This document shows, one piece after another, positions 43,501 to 53,465 of a stretch of DNA of 64,000 nucleotides. A model generated the notes under the pieces. It was not told the origin of the DNA. It searched no databases and worked only from the letters and a program-made list of their open reading frames with translations. The stretch is from positions 1-64,000 of the forward strand of contig JADDOH010023014.1 of the NCBI GenBank assembly GCA_016648135.1, read 5' to 3'. Origin of the DNA: Agrypnia vestita (taxonomy: Eukaryota; Arthropoda; Insecta; Trichoptera; Phryganeidae). Position 1 is the first letter of the stretch. Each line of letters starts with the position of its first letter. The translations under genes were made by a program, and so were the position numbers.

Positions 43501-45226
43501 ATACCCTTTGAATTGTCACTGTAATGTCTAGAAAAACTTTAAGAAATATCAGATTTTAAAATTATTTTTCCAATTGTTAGAACTTATTAGTTTTTTCTGT
43601 GTCTTTTTCATGTTTTATATAGAAAAGTATTATTACATGCATGCAAAAAATATTTCACCCATTGATTTATTTAAGAAATTACATAGTACAGTGATGATAA
43701 TAATTTCCTGAAATTGAAACGTATTTTAAAAATGACATTTGTATAACGTTAATATTTAATACGACTATGAAAAAATTAAATATCGGCTAATGGTTATTAT
43801 TTGCAAATTAATACATGTAATTTTTTTTAATAACTCTAAAATGTCGTAAAAATAATTAACTTTCCAGATATATAATAATTTTTCCTATTTATTTTTGTGC
43901 CACTAGAACAGTTGTATTTTGACAGGCATTGTGTTTTTCTGTGATTTTGCGTGAGTGATGTTCAGTTTTGTTCAAGCATGCTGTACATTTCGTAGCAATG
44001 TATAAAATTTATTGATAATTTATAAATCATTTGAAATGATGAGCCCGTTTATCCATAAGCCATTATTTTCCTAGAAAAGTTTTCAAGGCTTATTGATTGC
44101 TGTGAAAATCATCACAGAGAAGAGTTCAGTAAAGCATGCTCATGTCTACAGCATAACAAATATGTTTGTAATCATTTATATTTTTTTATAAATGAAGGAG
44201 AATCTACTTTAAAAGTTGAAAAAATTCGCTATTTTTTTATTTTTTGTTTTAATCGATAGTACTACTCAGAGAATATACTTGTTATAGAGTTAGTTATAAA
44301 GCAAAATTCTAAATTTTTCTCTAATTATAGCTAGTAAAGTGGATATGCAGAAAAATACTTTAACATACAGACTTTAACTTTCCATAGAAATATAGCAGAC
44401 TCTGTAATGTTATTTAAAATCGCACACAACTTAGTTGATACTCCAGATCTCTTTCAACGTCTATCGTTCCATATCCCAAATCGTAACAGCAGACAGTCGT
44501 CTACTTTTCATCTCCCTCTTTGCAAGACCAACTCATTCATCTATAGATCCACAAATTCATTTAACGTAAATTACAACCACATAGGCAGTTTTAACTCCAC
44601 TATTCTGGACATTAAACGAAAATTAACTTCACAACCGCACCGCACTAGTTGACTTAATCTGTATTCCCGTATACTCCCATACTTCTTTCCTTTATCCTAA
44701 TCCTACACCCCACTCCACCCTTCCCACCCCTTATGAATACAATATATAATGAAACTATAAATTGTCATAATGTCACACTTTAATAATTAATTTTAAGTGG
44801 AGAGTTTATAATTGGCATAATTTACTATTTTTATCTCTTGTGTGTTAATTTAAGATTTGCTGTTTTTTTTCCTAAAATAAATAAATAAAATAAAAATTAA
44901 AAAAATATTCATCAGGCAGGTATACGAGCGTGCATCCTCTAGTCCCTTAATGATATTACTTTGTTTGGCTATGTACAAATAGTATGTATACATGTTTATA
45001 TGTGTAAGTAAACTAAGTAACCGAAACAGTAGATTTCTATGAAGGGATTTTAAAATGTCTGACATTAAATAAATTTTCAGCTCCAAACCCCCCAAACGCT
45101 GGCGACCTCGCCGGCACCGAAGCTGACTGGGACCACCTTCTCTCTCGTTCAATCTCAGGATCGGAATTCGATCTGGTGGCCCACAGCGCGCACGAGCACG
45201 GAAACCACAAGCCTACCGAAGTCTGA
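37391..45226 (+). CDS. Anoctamin (TMEM16), last five coding exons, ANO1-like
   Basis: Exons 37391-37596, 37737-37912, 39189-39294, 43111-43252 and 45081-45226 join in phase into about 258 residues ending at TGA 45224-45226. The first exon encodes [17 protein letters not shown] and [12 protein letters not shown]. Its E-x-x-x-D pair matches two acidic calcium ligands of ANO1 helix 8. Then come [19 protein letters not shown], an extracellular loop with two N-glycosylation sequons (NVT, NGS), [12 protein letters not shown] (last transmembrane helix) and a hydrophilic tail. The family comprises calcium-activated chloride channels and lipid scramblases of membranes. The pattern is closest to ANO1/2. 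The first exon begins mid-codon, so the 5' part must lie upstream; none is seen between 31.3 and 37.4 kb. Confidence 0.93.
37737..37912 (+). CDS. Anoctamin exon B (extracellular loop)
   Basis: Acceptor TCCTCCAG and donor TGCAG|GTACGG. Encodes [17 protein letters not shown] followed by the loop with sequons NVT and NGS, ending in a split Arg. The donor region is duplicated in the following intron. Confidence 0.93.
37905..38300 (+). repeat. Triplicated segment at the 5' end of an anoctamin intron
   Basis: CTTTCCAAAAATATTATTGT through CATGTCTCATAGAGACGAAG occurs three times (about 37932, 38039, 38185). The first two units also include GGTCTGCAGGTAC, so the splice donor of exon B at 37913 has a near copy at about 38019. 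Unit three and its tail (GGCTTAAGTGATCACTTT) match 62820-62940. Confidence 0.8.
38598..38735. repeat. Palindromic element in anoctamin intron
   Basis: AACACAATACTGGGTTCTAT then CCCCAGAGGGATCAT; the right side, inverted, reads AACACAATACTAGATTTTAT then CCCAGAGGGATCAT. Arms of about 35 bp around 75 bp. Confidence 0.7.
39189..39294 (+). CDS. Anoctamin exon C
   Basis: Acceptor TGTTATAG and donor GAG|GTAAAT. Encodes [15 protein letters not shown] and [14 protein letters not shown], the conserved entry to the last membrane helix. Confidence 0.93.
39451..40145. mobile_element. Inverted-repeat MITE splitting a LINE fragment
   Basis: Ends GAAGACCCCATGGCAAGAAG and inverted GAAGACCCCATGGCAAAAAG, continuing into TTGTTAACTAACATT on both sides; arms about 35 bp. 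Flanked by AACT on each side. 695 bp, in the anoctamin intron after exon C. Class not clear. Confidence 0.75.
40146..40640 (+). pseudogene. CR1/L2-type LINE 3' fragment
   Basis: Reads [15 protein letters not shown], an in-frame TGA at about 40250, then [35 protein letters not shown] and [15 protein letters not shown], ending at the stop near 40624. This is the C-terminal thumb-side region of CR1/Jockey-type reverse transcriptases. A MITE (39451-40145) separates it from a possible upstream piece (TTIH at about 39435). It lies in the anoctamin intron after exon C. Confidence 0.75.
40741..41254 (+). pseudogene. Second LINE 3' fragment
   Basis: One frame (40744-41076) reads [18 protein letters not shown] and [16 protein letters not shown]; after a frameshift it continues to 41254 as [20 protein letters not shown]. 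The layout (PH...YC, LQNKA.R.IL) is that of non-LTR RT C termini. It follows 100 bp after the CR1-type fragment but is a different family. Confidence 0.7.
41923..42739. mobile_element. Possible piggyBac-like element with TTAA ends
   Basis: TTAA followed by CCCCCCCTGGGCCG at the left; inverted right end TTAACTTGTTGTGGGCCG. The interior is unlike flanking intron sequence, with (TTA)n runs and AGATGGCGCT at 42128. The TIR is short and imperfect, so this is tentative. Confidence 0.4.
42829..42967. repeat. Palindrome with central GCTACGATCGTAGC
   Basis: Outer arms ATTAAATAAATAAAACTAAC and its inverse, then AACACCACTTA and TAAGTGGT. Near the centre the minus strand reads CTGAAGAA, GCTACGATCGTAGC, GAAACC, an arrangement like a Penelope end with an altered hammerhead core (CTGAAGA). 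Lies 140 bp before anoctamin exon D. Confidence 0.55.
43111..43252 (+). CDS. Anoctamin exon D
   Basis: Acceptor ATTTTCAG and donor CT|GTAAGT (phase 1). Encodes [17 protein letters not shown], the end of the last membrane helix, then an Arg/Glu-rich cytosolic helix typical of anoctamin C termini. Confidence 0.92.
44388..44655 (+). pseudogene. Third LINE 3' fragment
   Basis: Open frame to TGA at 44650, reading [35 protein letters not shown], and [11 protein letters not shown]. This is the typical RR..D..ML.KI...D.P.LL..L.F.IP block at the end of Jockey/CR1-group ORF2. It lies in the last anoctamin intron, followed by an A/T-rich tail with (AAATA)n near 44873-44900. Confidence 0.65.
45081..45226 (+). 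CDS. Anoctamin exon E (C-terminal tail)
   Basis: Acceptor AATTTTCAG. The split Ser codon joins exon D in phase. Encodes a 47-residue Pro/Asp/Ser/His-rich tail ending KPTEV, a possible class I PDZ ligand (T-E-V). Stop TGA at 45224. The first AATAAA downstream is at 45792. Confidence 0.85.
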
Positions 45227-45957
45227 ACTCGCGAGACTTCAGTGCGAAGGTTTTAAAATCTAGTCGCCTCTCACCCGAGGAATCTTGGTGGTGTTTTGCA
45301 ATGGAGAGAATTATCACGAATCTTATGACTGGTGATCTAATTGTTTTGTAAGTCTTTATCAACTTCAATTTTACTTTTACGTGATAAGTTGATTGAATGT
45401 GAGATTAAGTATGTTTTTTTTTGTGAGAGCTTTGAATTGTTAAATCATAGCATCATCTTGTGGATTTTACTGCATATTTTTATTATAATGGTCATACAGG
45501 GTGAATCATTACATGTGACAACTAATGCAGAAATTTACTGAATTTTTTGACAAATTTTTGCACCCTTTGTGGTGGCCCAGTTTCCCTAAAATTTTGTCAT
45601 CAATATTTTCCCGGAACGGGAATCAGATCCCTCGTGTGTCTTTTATCTGAGTGGAATGAGTGCAAGAAATCGCCCTAAATCCACGATTAATCAATTCTAA
45701 AAGACTGTCGTCTCCCACTCTATGCCGTTATTTATTAGATTGCTCATTTAAAAATTGAGCCTGTTGTGTCATTTTGAAAATGAATCCTGTGAATAAATTT
45801 TCTTGCCAGATAGAATTGGCAAATTTATCTTTAATATTTATTCAACAATCTTCCAATTATGTACCTAGTTCCGAATTTCAGTCAAATATGCAGATTATTT
45901 TCCTTTAGTTAAGATTTCACTTTTGTCTCGTTATACATTTTGATATGTTGCAATCGG

Positions 45958-46678
45958 CCGTATTCTGAAAATAATAAGGTTGTTATTTTGGTGATTGTTA
46001 CCCCAACACTAGAAAATAGACAGGATGTATTTATTTACGCCCGTGTAATTACCTAATTTACATTTACGACTTGCAATTTTCGATGTGCCATGTTCATTGA
46101 GATGAATATCGAATATAAAGGATTCATAAATCGTCATTGAAAACTCAAGACAGGAAGCAGAAATTGGATCCTGTATTTTTATATCTAAATATAGATGGTG
46201 TAGTATCACTTTTCAACACCCAACAGTTGTGCAGTAATGGCATACTAACCAAATTAAACCAAAATATGTATGTCAATACTTTGTTACACAAAAATGGATT
46301 GTAATGTCGGACCTCCACGATGTCTAGTTGTTCTTAAAAAAGACCCTGTTTTTTTGACGTGACGTGACATCACGCAAACCAGTCATTGCAATCTGGAGTT
46401 TTGTCTAAAATATAAAAAAAATATATATATAAGTTTAGTAAAAAAAGAGTATTATATAAAATAGTGCTAATATATTTTTTTAAGTTGGTAGATATCAGTT
46501 TATTTCACACACATCTACTAATTTCTTCATCCAAAGAGTTCAAATATTAAATTGAAGTCAATATTTTTGTCACAATGATAGGTATATTGACATTTGACAG
46601 ATGTCTTTACGTTTCTCTCTTTTTTCGTGTTGGGGTAACACTCACTAAATAACAATCTTGTTATCTTCAGAATACGTC
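45958..46678. mobile_element. MITE with about 60-bp terminal inverted repeats
   Basis: Left CCGTATTCTGAAAATAATAA through TGTTACCCCAACACTAG; right, inverted, ACGTATTCTGAAGATAACAA through TGTTACCCCAACACGAA. About 720 bp. Lies 730 bp after the anoctamin stop, after the first AATAAA. Confidence 0.75.
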
Positions 46679-48704
46679 CAAATGAATAACAATAATTAAT
46701 ATTTATTTTAATCTAACAAAGGATTTATACACAAGTTAATTCACAAATTATACTTTTGTTTTACACCGAAATTTATAGCGCAGGTGTTTGTCATTGAATT
46801 TGTCACAATTTTTGTTTTCATAATAATTATCATTTTGTGCCTAAATTAGATTTTTTGAGCAAATGTATTTTATATGTACTGTGGAAAGATGGTAAAAAAT
46901 GTTTAATTAAGTTGTTAGAAGTCAGCGAGGCTTGTTAGACTAATTGTAAATATTTAATCGGTGTGACGAATTATTGAAATTTTATTTACATATAACTGAT
47001 GCATCGGATTTTTCCTTTGTTTGTACTTAAGAATGTATTTAATTTAAATCAAATAACTTGAGTTATAATAACTCACCTTATAAAAGGGCTGATGGTACAT
47101 ATTATCAATTGTTAATTAACTGGTTGATGATTTTACGTACATGTATTAATTTTTACCATTGCTTCATTTACAAAATAAATAAATTGATTTTAATAAACGA
47201 AAATAGAAGGTAAATAATGATCATATCATTAGATATACTTCTTTGGTCTAGCATTTAGACACTAGCTTAGCGAACAAGCGATCGTGGGTTTGTGCCCCAT
47301 CCTGGAGAAAAACCAAGTTATATTTTAGCAAGAAAATCATTAGAAAATGGATGTGCCACGGATTCCACGAACCTATCACTATCAAACATAATAATTTCGT
47401 TGTCTATCCGCCCGTCCGTCTGTCTGTTCCCGTAACTTTGTGTAACGTCCATAATTTCGTTCAAATTCACGGCTAAAAATACGGCCGGAGATGGGGCTTG
47501 TTCCCGGGCCACCAAACCCGAGCCGGCAGATTAACGCATGTGACTACGACCGCCTCTCCGTAGACTGCCAAAAAATGCTATAAATATGTACTAGGGCTTA
47601 AGAAAGACGCGAACCAATGTTCCGTCATTTTCGACGGGTTACAGCTAGTTTAAAAAATAAAACACTTTTCACAAAACTTAACTATTGCTAAACCTATCAT
47701 CAACCCTAAGCGATGGACTAAATGTTGTTTTACAAATGCGAGATATTTTTTTTCACAATTTATCGAAGGTTAATTTTAAACATGTGAATATGTAGGTGTG
47801 TACTATATGTTGAACTGTGAAACCTCAATGTTCCTAGAATGATTACTTGTTCCTTACAGTTGTAGCGTGTACTTGTTAGCAATTTATTAATTATAAAGAC
47901 AGAATTTGATTCATACAAGTACTTATGAGGTGCAATATTTACAATGCAGCATATTATTTATAAGCATGTTGTACATGATCATGAGAAGTGTTACATTGAA
48001 TCTCTTCTTTAAAAAATATACATATATATTCCTTTAGACTCGAATTCAGTTGCATTATGTGCACTATTTATTAACAAATAAACTAAACATGATTTATTCT
48101 AAATTAATTTGAACCAAAATAGTAATCATATGATTATGTACGTATTCAATTATTTAAACCTATTTTACTAACCTAACGCTTTTATATTTTAAGAATCTCA
48201 AATTTTTATTTAAATATTTTGCCCTTTTAATTTATATCATCAATGAAACATTATTTAATCACAATTAGAATAATTCTATATATCGCTTTAACAAAATTTA
48301 TAGCCTAACCAAAGTTGTAGTATACAATAATTTTATAATTTATTTTTCTTATTGCACTACATAGCCTGCGTGTGCTTATTTGTTCCATCTTACATTACAT
48401 ATGGAAGAAATCAACGTACTAGGGTTATATATAATATATTATACATGTGATATTTTATAGAATATCGTCCTTTGAGAACTGGTATAAACATAATGTTCAT
48501 CTCAAATGATAGATCGGTACTGGCTATATATACCGTATGACACTTTGACACAATTTTACAGAAAAACAATGTTTTGAAATCTTGTAAAATTTGAAAAGAA
48601 GTGTAATTATTTTGGCGTACACGCAATCTTAAATTTTTTCTTTATTATATTAGGGTTTTGGGACATGTTTTGGAGAATCTTAAAAATGAGAAAAGCTTCA
48701 TTTA
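46679..48704. other. No gene recognised apart from a SINE-like repeat
   Basis: AT-rich. A second tRNA-like box pair (GTGGGTTTGTGCCCCATCC at about 47284) lies on the plus strand close to the minus-strand SINE candidate. Confidence 0.4.
47300..47580 (-). mobile_element. Probable SINE with tRNA-like head
   Basis: On the minus strand a GAGGCGGTCGTAGTCACATG box and a GGGAACAAGCCCC box sit about 45 bp apart, as in tRNA-derived promoters. They are followed by a body with GGACGTTACACAAAGTTACG and GGGAACAGACAGACGGACGG. The body recurs at 12861-12940. Confidence 0.45.
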
Positions 48705-49236
48705 CAGTGAAACCCCGTTAATTCGAACCCCGGTAATTCAAAATTCGCAACATTTCGACATTTTTCAAACCACAAGTCCCAAAATGTTAATTTCATAGTA
48801 GATCATCCCCAATAATTTAAAATTCCCGGTAATTCATGAGTCAAAATGAATTTCAGCCCCTTGCACGATAAATCAATACATTTTAGTTCACATAATTCTA
48901 AATTTTACAAAATTGAAAAAAATATTTCGATTTTTTCACGAGTGAGGACAACAAATATGTCTATATCGAGTACTTTAGTGATAGAAATATCGCGATCTTT
49001 GTATTAGCATAATAAATATTGTATTTTCGAAATTATTTTTTGAGGTATGCAAAAGTACAGGTGTTTTTCACAAAGTTAACGGCGTTTTTCATTAGTTTTA
49101 CAATTTTTGCCGAATTTCGCAATTCGCATCGCAATTTTTTTTTTTGGTACCTTGAATTTCGAATTAACAGGGTTGCGCATAGTTCAAAATCGTTTTTTTG
49201 GGTCCCTTGAATTTTGAATCAACGAGCTTCTATTCT
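48705..49236. mobile_element. pogo-type MITE, downstream of anoctamin
   Basis: Left end CAGTGAAACCCCGTTAATTC after TA. Right end GAATTTTGAATCAACGAGCT then TCTATTCTA, a changed version of TTCTACTGTA. 530 bp, no coding capacity. Confidence 0.65.
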
Positions 49237-49931
49237 ATATCCTTTTACCATCACAGTACGGAGATTTTTTCTACTTCACATTATATGCCACACAATCCAG
49301 ATCAAACTAATGCTCTTATGATGCTCTGGTACTCAAGGGAAAATATTTACCAAATATGTATTTGTTTTATTATTGACTCAAAATATTATCGCAGTGGTTA
49401 CTCCCAAACTTAGCTTTATTATTAAAGATAATTGAATATAATAAATTATCCGCATTATTATAAACATTTTATATTTATATTATATTAAGTTTTTTAGATT
49501 CTATGACAGATAATTTATATGAATATTTATTATGGAGTTGATTTAAGTTTGCGGTCACAACCAAAAGCAAATAATGCACAATATGCTTTGCTGTGATAAA
49601 CTATGACCCTTACTGAACATCTCAAAAGTGTTCCGTGTCAACTAGGATCTGATCAATTCAATTCTGCAGACAGGCAACATTATAAATTTTGTGAAATATG
49701 TATTTACAACCCTAAAGCACACATTATTTACTCACATACTATTGTTGATATATTATTGTATTCTGTAAATTTAATTAATTTTGCTAATGTCTACAAATAA
49801 TAAAGTTTTCCTCTTGTATATGGGAAGTCACTTTATTTTGAATATTGCTGTGAATAAGTATTTAGTAAACAAAGTTTATATTTCAATCTTGCCTTGTAAA
49901 TTCATCAGCAGTTTCCGGTTAAATATACTTA

Positions 49932-50002
49932 CAGTAAAAGTCTATTAAAGAATTATTTTTTTCCTATGATTCCTCTAATTTCAAATTAAAAAGGTTGTAC
50001 TG
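49932..50002. mobile_element. Minimal pogo-type element (71 bp)
   Basis: CAGTAAAAGTCTATTAAAGA at one end and AAAAAGGTTGTACTG at the other, flanked by TA both sides. Only the two ends remain. Confidence 0.45.
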
Positions 50003-50868
50003 TAATTATAATCTTATTTACTATCCTAAATGTAAATATATTACAAAAACAAAATGTAAGTCAACGTTTTTATTCCATTATACAGTTGTTGTCCATTATA
50101 TATAATAGAAATCAATTTTTAGAATTCATATATACATACATGTTAAATATCTCATTAAAATTCTTTCATTATTTTTGAAAACTATTAAATCTTTTTTAAT
50201 GTTACATGTTACAAGGAAACGTCACTGCCAAAATAAAGTAATATTTTTATAAAGCATGAAAACTAGATATTTATATATTCACGCGCATGGATGTCATTAA
50301 AATCATGTAACCTAGTCTGTTGGCTTGATGTGCGCATAGAGAAATGTTGCTGGACGCATTAATCATAAGCCATTCAAAATGTTTCATAGATTTTGCATAA
50401 AAATAAAAAATTGTAAAACCTCTTGGTTGCCGGCACGTGTTTCGGATTATGAAGAGATTTATCTATTTTGCAAAAATATTATAAATATGGCTGGAAGGGT
50501 ATTACTACTCCCTTTGCATAGCACTGTTTAGTTTTAGTCTTCATTAATCATTTAACTATCAGGATGTTCGCTGCTCTGTGATAATTCGAGACTATGATGA
50601 ATCATAAATATTTTTTCTTTGGAGTCTTCTTCAATCTGTATACGCCTCGCCGGCAAAATAATATAATTGACTACCACGCCTGCCAGAAACATGCCGTAGC
50701 ATTATTTTGTAAATTTGAAAAACAATATTCAATTGTAAATATGACATTTTCTATTTGTTGGCTGTGTTATTTTGATAGAAAAGCATAGAATCAATTTCAT
50801 GTTAAGACGTTGCGATATGTGCATAGATATCATTTGAACAAAATACAGCATGTCAGTGATGTACTAAC

Positions 50869-51375
50869 CAGGGTTCAAAAATCAAAAAATCAGATTTTTT
50901 GATATATACATGATATATATCAAAAATTGTATATATATCCAAACTTTTTTTGCACACGTTGATCGATACAAACTCGAAATAATTAGGAAATTTATTTTTT
51001 TATTTTGTACATTGAATTATTATGTTGCTCTTTCTAATGTAGTGTCATGGGTGTTTGTTTCTTTGTGTGAAATAAAAAACGGATTATATTTAAAAAAAAT
51101 TAACTAAAAAACAACCATAGCACTTTTTGAAATTGAACTAGCGCCGTCTAGTAACGACCGCAGATATAAAAAAAATAACTTGTAGCACTTTTTAAAACAC
51201 AACTAGCGCCATCTATCGACCGCAGATATTACAAAAAACAACCTGTAGCATTTTTAAAAATAAAACTAGTGCCATCTATTAACCGCAGAAAGTTTTTTTT
51301 CACAATAATAACAACAAAATAAAAATCAGGCCATAAATATTGTGAAATATATCATGATTATATCCTCGAACCCTG
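50869..51375. mobile_element. hAT MITE with perfect 8-bp target duplication
   Basis: Ends CAGGGTTCAAAAATC and ATCCTCGAACCCTG, flanked by GTACTAAC at 50861-50868 and 51376-51383. 507 bp. Interior has three tandem units of about 60-66 bp (51112-51296), each with ACTAG(C/T)GCC(A/G)TCTA. No transposase. Confidence 0.85.
51112..51296. repeat. Three tandem units with AGATGGCGC-like motif
   Basis: Units at about 51112-51177, 51178-51238 and 51239-51296 share TGTAGCACTTTTT, ACTAGCGCCATCTA and CCGCAGATAT. On the minus strand the core reads TAGATGGCGCTAGT at 51202-51215, with one-base variants at 51137-51150 and 51265-51278. Confidence 0.8.
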
Positions 51376-52098
51376 GTACTAACAAAGTGATGTCAGCTTA
51401 TTTATAAGGAAGACTTTTTCTATATTTACTAGTTATTAATAAATAAATTATCTCAATGATTTCGGATGGATCGTCTGAATGACTGTCTCGCATAGAACTG
51501 TATGTTTAATTTAAGCTTGATTGACGCAAAAGATTCCTTGTGCTTCCACAAGTGCTTTTTAAAGATGGTGCCTGAACTGGAGAACGGAACCTGTCTCCTC
51601 GGTATGTCAAATATTAAATGTTAACTTGTTTAATCTTATTAATCAGACCGAAATATAAGATGTTGATGCCTAGTCGTTAATCAATTAAAATCACTCCAAA
51701 TTAAATTTGATGTTGTAATTTTATAGATCTCAAATTTTATTATATATACATAGTTACATTACTGTGAAACTCCTTTTGGGGCAAAAAGGATCGCCAACTG
51801 AAAAATGATTGTAATTTTTTTTTTTACCTTTTCAGTATCATTTTGTCGTAAGCTTTTAATATATGCACGTACATGAATTCTTCTTGGTATTTTCATTTAA
51901 ACATCTTATGTTATAAAAATATGATTATGAATGATAGTTACGGAGACAACCTTTTTACGCTTGCTTTACCGTCACAATAGTCACAATTTTTTAAAATAAT
52001 AACCGGTCAATGTTGCCACCTAAAGGTTTTTCCGAGCGATCTACCTGTTAGATTCCAGTTTTAGAGCAAAAAAAAAAGCTTGTGGGCATTTTTTATTT

Positions 52099-52695
52099 TT
52101 AACCGGTAGGATGCCGGCCGTACGTAACACGGAATGTGCCCTGTCTGCCGTGCAATTTCGCGCACGATTCCTGTTTTTGACACTTTTTTTGTGATGGTTA
52201 TATTCATGTAAAAATTAACAATAATCGCTAAGAAATTGCAGTTTCTGGTTTCTCAATATACAGACTTCAATAATTACTTATTCATTAATTATGAAAATAA
52301 GTAACGAAATTTACTGTCAGAAATGTATGCACATGTTTATCGAATAAAACCATGGAAGCAATGACACCAAAGATATTGTATTTCAATATTTTCGTTTTAA
52401 ATACATCAAAGAATATAAAAATACTTTTTTCACACTTTTTTATTTAAAAATAACACTTTTTTTAACACATAAATAACACAATTAATGTGTGGTTCGAAGA
52501 TGACATTTGGATGATTTTTTGTCCGGTTTGCGTGGCAAATGAGGTTACTTGACAAATAAAACTCGTTCATTCATTCAAAAACTTGAGATACAACAAAGAA
52601 TAAGCTTTAAAAACCCATAAGCGCAGGTAAAATAGGCCAAATTCGCATACTTGTCTAGGGAGCGCAGATCTGCGCTCCGGCACCCGACCGGTTAA
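52099..52695. mobile_element. piggyBac-like MITE with TTAA ends
   Basis: TTAACCGGTAGGATGCCGG at the left and inverted TTAACCGGTCGGGTGCCGG at the right: 17 of 19 bases match. About 597 bp including TTAA. No coding capacity. Confidence 0.7.
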
Positions 52696-52808
52696 AAAAG
52701 GCCATTTTCAATAATGCAAAATTAAGTTTTGTTTGTACCGCTTTTCAATGCAACTTTCTCTACAATGAAAAATATTGGAGGAATAAGCGATTCTTGGAAA
52801 TGTGCTAA

Positions 52809-53462
52809 AGTGGGCGACAGAAGTACGAACTTAAAATACGCAGTTTTTAAGTTCGCAAACTTACTCGGCTCGACATTGGTGACAGACGTGAAGCTTGCTC
52901 ACACTGCATTGTGATGTCGTCGTTAGAGGAAGCCTTGTGTTATTTAGGAATTATATCGTATCACATTTTAAAAACCAATAAAAGAAGACGAAATCGGCGA
53001 GTGTGGATGAAGTACTGGCTTACGAAAAGAGAGCGTTTATCACATGTAAATTTAGTAAGAGAGTTACGTGAAGAGAAGGAAGATTTCCACAATTCCAGCC
53101 CTTAAAGCCCTTTAATTTTTTTCTTGACAGAATCAATGATAGCATTTCATTTCTCCTTTTGTATGATCGCCAATAGATTATTGAAGCTTTAATCTTGCTA
53201 ATTTTGTTTTTATACTCATTACTTCTAATTTTCCAAAGACAAAGATTATTTCTCGGACATTTAAATTTGTGCGAATAAGTTGAGTAAAATGGCGGCTCAC
53301 GGCGATGACAGACGCGCGGGCTACGAGTAAAATTTCAAACATGTTAGATCAGCGACGAGGTTACTCAACGGTTTTAAAGTACACGAGCTTAGGGTGACAC
53401 ACGAGTGAAAAAGGTCATCGATCCGTAAGTTCGCATAGTTACTCGCACTTCTGTCACCCCCT
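52809..53462 (+). mobile_element. PIF/Harbinger-type element, decayed
   Basis: TIRs AGTGGGCGACAGAAGT and AGGGGGTGACAGAAGT, flanked by TAA at 52806-52808 and 53463-53465, the usual Harbinger target. Inside is a transposase-like N-terminal fragment at 52911-53105. Confidence 0.75.
52911..53105 (+). pseudogene. Harbinger transposase N-terminal fragment
   Basis: Reads KRRRNRRVWMKYWLTKRERL then LVRELREEKEDFHNSSP, matching the R-R-x-W-V-x-P-W-x-x-R-R block of Harbinger nucleases before the DDE domain. It stops at TAA after about 65 codons; the catalytic part is gone. Confidence 0.6.
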
Positions 53463-53465
53463 TAA

